The position numbers and the translations under genes were made by a program. A model generated the notes under the pieces. The model had not been told where the DNA came from. It saw nothing but the letters and a program-made list of their open reading frames with translations, and made no database searches. From assembly GCA_029974855.1 (NCBI GenBank), contig JARKQO010000373.1:1-7092 (forward strand): a stretch of 7,092 nucleotides of DNA, read 5' to 3'. Each line of letters begins with the position of its first letter. The stretch's first letter is position 1. Origin of the DNA: Eubacteriales bacterium (lineage in GTDB: Bacteria > Bacillota_A > Clostridia > Christensenellales > Aristaeellaceae). Of the stretch, positions 1 through 4,333 are shown piece after piece.

Positions 1-218
1 AGGGCACGGTGAAGATGCTGCCCGCCCAGGCCTCCGGGCCCATGGAGCGCATGGTGGAACTGCTGCCCCAGATGCTGGAGGACCTGAAAACCCAGGAGAA
101 GGAAAAGCAGGGGGATTCGGGCAAGAAAAAGTCCCCGGAGCGGCACCTGTTCCGCCGGGAGGGGGGCGGCCGCTTCGCCAGTGAGCAGGAGGAGATGGAG
201 GAGGAGTCTCAGTCATGA
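1..218 (+). CDS. GerW/YtfJ-family sporulation protein, C-terminal fragment
   Basis: The 5' end of this gene lies outside the window; about 72 codons are visible, read in the frame of the GTG codon at 9, and they end at the TGA at 216-218. The visible part begins (G)TVKMLPAQ, continues with an amphipathic helix (MERMVELLPQMLEDLKTQ), and ends in a charged tail rich in Lys, Glu and Arg. From memory, this matches the end of Bacillus YtfJ/GerW, where a strand reading roughly GIKLVHL is followed by a helix like LLEKLIDVAPQAIEKI and a charged, disordered tail. GerW-family proteins are made during sporulation and are linked to spore germination. The gene ends inside an ATGA overlap with the D,D-carboxypeptidase gene, a pairing common in Clostridia, and this context supports the call. 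The diagnostic Gly-rich N-terminal part is not visible, so the assignment rests on a short C-terminal match plus synteny. Confidence 0.6.
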   Translation, partial: GTVKMLPAQASGPMERMVELLPQMLEDLKTQEKEKQGDSGKKKSPERHLFRREGGGRFASEQEEMEEESQS

Positions 219-1372
219 GGTCCATCGACAAGGCAAAATCCTTCCTTTTGCTGGTGTTCTGCACGCTGGTGGCGGTTTTCAACGGTCATGCCAAGGCCGA
301 GGACGTGGGGGAGGCTGTGGAAACCGGGGCCAAGGCCTCGGTGCTCATTGAGAGCAAAACCGGCACAGTGCTGCTTCGGGAAAACGAGAACCAGGCCATG
401 CCCATGGCCTCCACCACCAAGGTGATGACGGCTTTGATGGTGGTGGAATCCGGCAAGCTGGACGAGGTGGTGACGGTTTCCCGCAATGCCTTCGGAGTGC
501 CGGGTACCAGCATCTACCTCTCCCAGGGAGAGAGGATCACCCTGCGCAACCTGCTGTACGGCCTGATGCTGGCCAGCGGCAACGACGCCGCCGTGGCCAT
601 CGCGGAGCATCTGGGGGGCAGCGTGGAGGCCTTTTGCAAGAGCATGACCCAGCGGGCCAGGGAGCTGGGCTGCGAAAAGACCGTGTTTGTGAACCCCAAC
701 GGCCTGCCCGCCATGGGGCACCAAACCACGGCCTACGAGCTGGCGCTGATCGCCCGGGAAGCCATGAAGCACGAGGAATTCCGGACCGTGGTCAGTACCC
801 AGCGGGCGGCCATTCCCTGGGAGGGGCGCGGCTATGACCGGATTCTCAACAACAAGAACCGGCTGCTTAGGGAGTATGAGGGAGCCACGGGCATCAAAAC
901 CGGCTATACCAAGGCCGCTGGCCGCTGTCTGGTATTCGGGGCCAGGCGGGAGGGCCTGGAGGTCATTGGCGTGGTGCTGAACTGCGGGGACTGGTTTGAG
1001 GAAGCCAAGCGCATCATGGACAAGGGCTTTGCCACCTATGAGGCCTTCATCGCCTTTGACCAGGGGGAGATCGTGCGGGCTCTGCCGGTTCAGGGGGGCC
1101 AGCAGGACACCGTGGCCATTTACGCCCAGGGCGGCCTCTCGGCCCCGGTGCGCAAGGGCCAGCGGGCGGATTTGGAGATTCAGCTGCCGGACAGCCTGAC
1201 GGCGGGGATGCCGCCGGGCACCCCCGTGGGGGAGGCCCGACTGGTGCTGGGGCAGAAGGTCATCGCCAAGACCCCCTTGGTGGTGGGCGAGCTGGTGGGC
1301 AGGCACGACTTCGGCTTTGTGCTGGAGAGGATGCTGCGGCAGTGGGTAAGGTACCAGACCTTGGCCCAATAA
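215..1372 (+). CDS. D-alanyl-D-alanine carboxypeptidase (DacF/DacB-type, peptidase S11)
   Basis: This is a 385-residue penicillin-binding protein that removes the terminal D-Ala from peptidoglycan stem peptides outside the cytoplasmic membrane. It has a signal peptide: Lys/Arg near the start, a hydrophobic core at about residues 9-22, and a likely signal peptidase I site after AKA (residues 26-28). All three active-site motifs are present: S66-T-T-K69 with the nucleophilic serine, S121-G-N123, and K228-T-G230. A C-terminal beta-rich domain of the PBP5_C type follows from about residue 290. The last 20 residues (VLERMLRQWVRY...) could be the amphipathic membrane anchor usual in this family. 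The ATG at 215 overlaps the stop of the upstream gene (ATGA) and follows a purine-rich GGAGGAG stretch, so the two are probably translationally coupled. Context next to a GerW-like gene favours a sporulation role in cortex modification (DacB/DacF) over a vegetative DacA role. The exact paralogue is uncertain. Confidence 0.93.
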   Translation: MRSIDKAKSFLLLVFCTLVAVFNGHAKAEDVGEAVETGAKASVLIESKTGTVLLRENENQAMPMASTTKVMTALMVVESGKLDEVVTVSRNAFGVPGTSIYLSQGERITLRNLLYGLMLASGNDAAVAIAEHLGGSVEAFCKSMTQRARELGCEKTVFVNPNGLPAMGHQTTAYELALIAREAMKHEEFRTVVSTQRAAIPWEGRGYDRILNNKNRLLREYEGATGIKTGYTKAAGRCLVFGARREGLEVIGVVLNCGDWFEEAKRIMDKGFATYEAFIAFDQGEIVRALPVQGGQQDTVAIYAQGGLSAPVRKGQRADLEIQLPDSLTAGMPPGTPVGEARLVLGQKVIAKTPLVVGELVGRHDFGFVLERMLRQWVRYQTLAQ

Positions 1373-1402
1373 GGGCCCATAGGATGGAACAGCAGGGACA
1401 TC

Positions 1403-1431
1403 TTGTATTTTTTGCGGTTTTTTGATATGCT
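1403..1431 (+). promoter_or_regulatory. Candidate sigma-A-type promoter with extended -10
   Basis: The gap between the carboxypeptidase and the acetyltransferase holds the most T-rich patch in a GC-rich window. TTGTAT at 1403-1408 (3/6 to the -35 consensus) is followed after 17 bp by TATGCT at 1426-1431 (4/6 to the -10 consensus). A TG sits one base upstream at 1423-1424, forming an extended -10 (TGnTATGCT). Transcription would start near 1438-1440, leaving a leader of about 55 bases before the acetyltransferase ATG. The match is imperfect, and the patch might simply be AT-rich spacer. Confidence 0.4.
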
Positions 1432-1482
1432 TGCCTCACGCGGGCCAGGGGCTGCCCGGGGCTGAATCCGCCTCTCCCGCGT

Positions 1483-1486
1483 GGAG
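1483..1486 (+). promoter_or_regulatory. Shine-Dalgarno GGAG deciding the acetyltransferase start
   Basis: GGAG at 1483-1486 lies 6 bases before the ATG at 1493. The in-frame GTG at 1481 has only pyrimidine-rich sequence upstream (CCGCCTCTCCCGC) and no Shine-Dalgarno. The ATG is therefore the better start, and the GTG is probably part of the ribosome binding site. Confidence 0.55.
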
Positions 1487-1492
1487 CTCCCC

Positions 1493-2062
1493 ATGCTGAC
1501 CATCCTTGTGCCCACCCAAGGGATGATGGAGCGCCTGAACCAGCCCGACGCGCGCTTCTTGGCGGGCGAGATGGTACAGGTGCGGGTTACGCGAAAAGGC
1601 TTCTTGCCGGAATATATCCCCCTGGGGACGGCTCAGTGGCGGCAGCACCCGCCATCGCCTCTGGTGAACCGGGAGGCTTTGAGGCAGCATGACGATTGGG
1701 CATGCTTTTTCGCGTTTCTGGAGGAGCGCTTCGTGGGGCAGCTGGTGGCCATGCCGGAGGCCTTGGGGCTGTGCAAGCTCCTGGACATCCGAGTGGATTC
1801 CTCCCACCGCAGGCAGGGAATCGGGGCCGCGCTGCTGAACGCCTGCGAGGATTGGGCCTTGGGAAAGGACCGAAGGGGCATAGCCGCGGAGGTCAGCGAT
1901 GAAAACCCGGTGGCGTGCCAGTTCTTTCAAAACCAGGGCTTCGCTTTGGGCGGGGTGGACAAGCTGCGGCATTTTGCCGATCCCCAGCAGGCGGACAGGC
2001 CCGCCGCCCTGCGCAGCAGCGTGCTGACCTTCTACCGGTTTTGGGATGGAGAGAAACGATGA
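1493..2062 (+). CDS. GNAT-family N-acetyltransferase, streptothricin acetyltransferase-like
   Basis: This 189-residue cytoplasmic protein has a GNAT fold and would transfer an acetyl group from acetyl-CoA to an amine. The acetyl-CoA pyrophosphate loop is R106-R-Q-G-I-G111, preceded by the beta4 strand LLDIRVDSSH. The motif-B region D136-ENPVACQFFQNQGF150 is followed by ALGGVD, which resembles the end of the core in SatA-type streptothricin acetyltransferases as I remember it (DN.PACRLYEKCGFELGG.D). The first 90 residues (substrate side) look divergent, so the true substrate is unknown: an antibiotic, a polyamine or a protein N-terminus are all possible. I chose the ATG at 1493 because it has a properly spaced GGAG; a GTG at 1481 would add four residues. 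Its stop overlaps the rluB start (ATGA), so the two are likely co-translated. It occupies the place of spmA-spmB in the Bacillus dacB-spmA-spmB-rluB order. Confidence 0.85.
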   Translation: MLTILVPTQGMMERLNQPDARFLAGEMVQVRVTRKGFLPEYIPLGTAQWRQHPPSPLVNREALRQHDDWACFFAFLEERFVGQLVAMPEALGLCKLLDIRVDSSHRRQGIGAALLNACEDWALGKDRRGIAAEVSDENPVACQFFQNQGFALGGVDKLRHFADPQQADRPAALRSSVLTFYRFWDGEKR

Positions 2063-2763
2063 GATTGCAAAAGTACCTGGCCTCCTGCGGCGTAGCCTCC
2101 CGCCGGGCGGCGGAGCAGATGATCGCCCAGGGCCGCGTCAGCGTGGATGGGGAAACCGTCACCGCCATGGGCGCCCAAGTGGAGCAGGGGCAGCGGGTTT
2201 GCGTGGACGGCCAAGCGGTGGTTCCGGAGGATCAAAAGTACTATGTCATGTACCATAAGCCTGCCGGGGAGGTCACCACGGTGAAGGACCCGGAAGGCCG
2301 GGCCACGGTGCTGGACAAGTTCGCGGATTTCCCCGTAAGGCTCTATCCCGTGGGCAGGCTGGACTATGAGAGCGAGGGGCTGCTGCTGCTTACCAACGAC
2401 GGAGACCTGACCGAGCGGATGCTTCACCCCTCCGGCGAGGTGGAAAAGGTGTACCTGGCCCGGGTCAGCAACCAGGTGACGGAGGAGGAGGCCCGCCGCC
2501 TGGAAAAGGGCGTGATGGTGGACGGCAGGCCCACCGCCAGGGCCAAGGTGAAGCTGCTGAACCTGAAGCCCCTGTACACGGATATGCTGATCACCATCCA
2601 CGAGGGGCGCAACCGGCAGGTGCGCAAGATGGTGGAGCAGGTGGGGCATCAGGTGGTGCTGCTGCGCCGGGTCCGCTTCGGGCCCCTAAAGCTGGGGGAG
2701 CTCCCCCGGGGCATGTGGCGGGAGCTGACACAGGAGGAATTGCTTGCGCTTCGCAAGCTTTGA
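2059..2763 (+). CDS. rluB: RluB/RsuA-family ribosomal large-subunit pseudouridine synthase
   Basis: This 234-residue enzyme isomerises uridine to pseudouridine in rRNA; the RluB members act on helix 80-93 region of 23S rRNA (E. coli U2605). The N-terminal S4 RNA-binding domain (about residues 1-50) starts RLQKYLASCGVASRRAAEQM, the typical opening of the family. A linker leads to YVMYHKPAGEVTT (about 62-74). The catalytic motif is G99-R-L-D102-YESEGLLLLTNDG, with D102 as the expected nucleophile. The conserved EGRNRQVRKM motif lies near the C-terminus, followed by LLRRVRFGPLKLGELPRG. All of this is canonical, and the length is normal. I chose the ATG at 2059 because it starts exactly at the S4 domain, has GGAGAG 5 bases upstream, and overlaps the acetyltransferase stop (ATGA); longer in-frame reading to 1915 is only overlap with that gene. 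The distinction from RsuA (16S rRNA) rests on the context near dacB, where RluB is usual. Confidence 0.93.
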   Translation: MRLQKYLASCGVASRRAAEQMIAQGRVSVDGETVTAMGAQVEQGQRVCVDGQAVVPEDQKYYVMYHKPAGEVTTVKDPEGRATVLDKFADFPVRLYPVGRLDYESEGLLLLTNDGDLTERMLHPSGEVEKVYLARVSNQVTEEEARRLEKGVMVDGRPTARAKVKLLNLKPLYTDMLITIHEGRNRQVRKMVEQVGHQVVLLRRVRFGPLKLGELPRGMWRELTQEELLALRKL

Positions 2764-2768
2764 GATAC

Positions 2769-2778
2769 AAAGGAGGAG
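2769..2778 (+). promoter_or_regulatory. Near-perfect Shine-Dalgarno for the repeat protein
   Basis: AAAGGAGGAG starts 5 bases after the rluB stop, and its GGAGG core (2772-2776) ends 8 bases before the ATG at 2785. It is the strongest ribosome binding site in the window, suggesting that the repeat protein is made in larger amounts than its neighbours. Confidence 0.75.
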
Positions 2779-2784
2779 AATTCC

Positions 2785-3435
2785 ATGGCGAAGAAAAAGG
2801 GCATCATGGGTTTTGTACAAAACTTGCTTGGAAACACGGACCTGGTAGAAACGGTAACGGATGCGCTGGGCGGCAGCGGCAAGGACAGCGGCAGCCAGGA
2901 GGGCGGCCTCATGGATACCCTGGGGGACCTGCTGGGGGGCGGCAATGACGCGGGTGTCCAGCAAAGCAACGGCTTGCTGGATAGCCTCACGGGGGCCCTC
3001 TCCGGCGGCGGCCAGGAGAGCGGCCTCATGGACACCCTGGGGGACCTGCTGGGCGGTGGCAATGATGGCAGCGTCCAGCAAAGCAACGGCTTGCTGAATA
3101 GCCTTACAGGGGTCATCTCCGGCGGCGGCCAGGAGGGCGGCCTCATGGACACCCTGGGGGATTTGCTGGGGGGACTGGGCCAGGATTCGGGAAAGAGCCC
3201 GGCCCAAAAGCCTTCCTCCGCCGCCAAAAAGCCCACCTCCTCCGCTTCCAAAACCTCCTCCGTAAAGGAAAAAGCCAATGCCGCCAAGGACTCCGCCAAG
3301 GCCAAGACCGGCACGGCGGCTAAGGGCTCCTCCAAAACCGCCTCCCCCAAGGCCAGGGATGCCGCAGCCAGCGCCAAGGCCCAGTCCACCGCGCCCAGGG
3401 CCAAGGCCCCGGCCTCCAAAACCCCCGGCAAGTAA
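2785..3435 (+). CDS. Unrecognised Gly/Leu/Asp repeat protein with polybasic H1-like tail
   Basis: I do not recognise a named family for this 216-residue protein. Residues 1-30 (MAKKKGIMGFVQNLL..., then DLVETVTDALGG) form a short amphipathic lead. Residues 38-76 and 77-115 are two 39-residue repeats, and 116-130 is a partial third. Each repeat contains two related half-motifs, GLMDTLGDLLGGG and GLLDSLTGALSGGG, separated by NDxxVQQSN. They read as short amphipathic helices between flexible glycines. Residues 137-216 form a Lys/Ala/Ser/Pro tail with about 17 Lys and 2 Arg against 3 acidic residues, like histone H1 or HctB-type tails. The first 136 residues are the opposite, with about 17 acidic and 4 basic residues. 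F10 is the only aromatic residue. There is no signal peptide or membrane segment. It sits 21 bp after rluB with an excellent ribosome binding site and 28 bp before the membrane protein, so it likely belongs to the same operon. The opening resembles some DUF937-type Gly/Leu-rich proteins, but only in composition. A nucleic-acid, polyphosphate or membrane-surface binding role is possible but unproven. Confidence 0.85.
   Translation: MAKKKGIMGFVQNLLGNTDLVETVTDALGGSGKDSGSQEGGLMDTLGDLLGGGNDAGVQQSNGLLDSLTGALSGGGQESGLMDTLGDLLGGGNDGSVQQSNGLLNSLTGVISGGGQEGGLMDTLGDLLGGLGQDSGKSPAQKPSSAAKKPTSSASKTSSVKEKANAAKDSAKAKTGTAAKGSSKTASPKARDAAASAKAQSTAPRAKAPASKTPGK
2896..3174 (+). repeat. In-frame 117-bp tandem repeat (2.4 copies)
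   Basis: Copy 1 spans 2896-3012, copy 2 spans 3013-3129, and a partial copy 3 starts at 3130 and stays recognisable to about 3174. By hand alignment, copies 1 and 2 agree at 103 of 117 bases and 33 of 39 residues. About half the differing codons are synonymous. The unit is a multiple of three, so copy number can change without a frameshift. Confidence 0.9.
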
Positions 3436-3463
3436 CAGTCATTGGGAAGGGGAAAGGGAAAGA

Positions 3464-4333
3464 ATGGGAGCCTATGAAGCCTGGTGCGCCCAAAAGCATA
3501 AGCTCCGCCAAAGCATCCAGGAGGGCCAGGACGGGGGCGGCATCGCCTACGCGGTGCGCCACGCCTTGGCCCAGGTGGAGCAAAGCACCATGGCCCAGCA
3601 AGGGGACGACCTTTTGCGCCAGCAGACGGGCATTCTCTTTAGCTGCTGCAAAACCTCCGCCAGCCTGCTGGACGTATCGGTGGCCACCACCGCCTGGCTG
3701 CCCCAAAGGCAGCAAACCATCAAAAAAAGCCCTCTGATCGGGGTGCTGTGGGCCTTGGCCGCCGTGCTTCAGGGGGCCGTGGGCCTATACGGCTATGCCA
3801 AGGGCCTGTGGATGCTTTGGATTCCCATGGCGGCGGCGGTTGCCGCCGCCATGGGAGCTCTGCTTTTGGGCAAAAGGAGACGGCCAAAGGAAGAGCCCCC
3901 GGGCCAGGTGAAGGTCACTCTGCGGCCGGATGAGGAAAAGCTTTTTCGGGTGCTGGACGCCCAGACCCAGGCCATTGACCGGTATATCAACGACTTCGCG
4001 TACCTGAACGAGCAGCATGCCGCCCAGGAGGCCGCGCCGGAGGGCAAGATGCTCTCCCGGGTGGCGGATATGCTGGAAGCCCTTTGGGAATACGACGATG
4101 GCATCGGGGAGGCGGCCCAGGCCGCCGCGGAGCGGATGCTGGACTCCATGGGCCTGGCTGCCGCGTCCTATACCCCGGAAAACGGGCATCTGTTCACCGT
4201 TTTGCCCAGCAGGGACCAGATCAAAACCTTGGTCCCCGCCATCGTGGCCAAGGACGACCGCCGGCTGCTGCGCCGGGGGGTGGCGGCGGTGAAGATGGAG
4301 GAAAGGGAAACCAATGCGCTTTATCGGCTTTGA
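3464..4333 (+). CDS. Two-TM membrane protein with GrpE-like cytosolic domain (tentative)
   Basis: This 289-residue protein has no family I recognise with certainty. Residues 1-85 are soluble and probably helical (IAYAVRHALAQVEQSTMAQQGDDLL...). Two hydrophobic helices at about 90-110 and 116-136 form a tight hairpin, followed by GKRRRPK, so both ends should lie in the cytosol by the positive-inside rule. The C-terminal part (about 148-289) has a long helix (EEKLFRVLDAQTQAIDRYIN), a helical bundle (MLSRVADMLEALWEY), then AAERMLDSMGLAAASYTPENG and a tail LLRRGVAAVKMEE. This order resembles GrpE: coiled coil, then MLPVLDNLERAL, then a LLDVLEKEGVE...F-type stretch, then VLRPAMVKVA. The gene overlaps the following Hsp70 gene by 20 bp, as would suit a nucleotide exchange factor made with its ATPase. 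The start at 3464 follows AAGGGGAAAGGG with 5 bases spacing; in-frame sequence further upstream merely overlaps the previous gene. The GrpE link is inference; the membrane hairpin is clear. Confidence 0.82.
   Translation: MGAYEAWCAQKHKLRQSIQEGQDGGGIAYAVRHALAQVEQSTMAQQGDDLLRQQTGILFSCCKTSASLLDVSVATTAWLPQRQQTIKKSPLIGVLWALAAVLQGAVGLYGYAKGLWMLWIPMAAAVAAAMGALLLGKRRRPKEEPPGQVKVTLRPDEEKLFRVLDAQTQAIDRYINDFAYLNEQHAAQEAAPEGKMLSRVADMLEALWEYDDGIGEAAQAAAERMLDSMGLAAASYTPENGHLFTVLPSRDQIKTLVPAIVAKDDRRLLRRGVAAVKMEERETNALYRL
3823..3856. repeat. Perfect 15-bp inverted repeat with GGTT loop inside a coding region
   Basis: TCCCATGGCGGCGGC (3823-3837) is followed by GGTT (3838-3841) and its exact reverse complement (3842-3856). 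The stem has 12 G/C and 3 A/T pairs and could extend by one G-U pair. It encodes the second membrane helix of the GrpE-like protein (PMAAAVAAAMG). No T-run follows directly, so it is not a standard terminator. Confidence 0.75.
4297..4307 (+). promoter_or_regulatory. Ribosome binding site of the Hsp70-like gene, inside the preceding gene
   Basis: GGAGGAAAGGG at 4297-4307 lies 6 bases before the ATG at 4314 and within the last codons of the upstream gene. It fixes the Hsp70 start just before its strand-1 motif (RFIGFDMG) and supports coupled translation across the 20-bp overlap. Confidence 0.65.

Noticed and set aside
209..1369. Long open frame on the minus strand opposite the carboxypeptidase
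   Set aside because: It mirrors the codon structure of a clearly functional + strand gene in high-GC DNA; it is rich in His, Gly and Leu, with no recognisable domain.
1363..1377. GGCCC-AATAA-GGGCC hairpin at the carboxypeptidase stop, with T-runs further downstream, as a terminator
   Set aside because: Only a 5-bp stem, and the T-runs start about 30 bases later, so it does not form an intrinsic terminator.
1915..2058. N-terminal extension of the RluB gene
   Set aside because: It overlaps the acetyltransferase in another frame, and the S4 domain begins exactly at the ATG at 2059.
2896..3174. CRISPR-like array
   Set aside because: Units are directly adjacent 117-bp in-frame coding repeats without unique spacers.
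2649..3431. Minus-strand frame opposite the repeat protein
   Set aside because: Its repeats (SPRVSMRP) only reflect the DNA tandem repeat; the + strand has the strong ribosome binding site and coherent protein.
3278..3463. N-terminal extension of the GrpE-like protein
   Set aside because: The Pro/Arg-rich sequence is the out-of-frame reading of the lysine tail of the previous gene; ATG 3464 has its own ribosome binding site.
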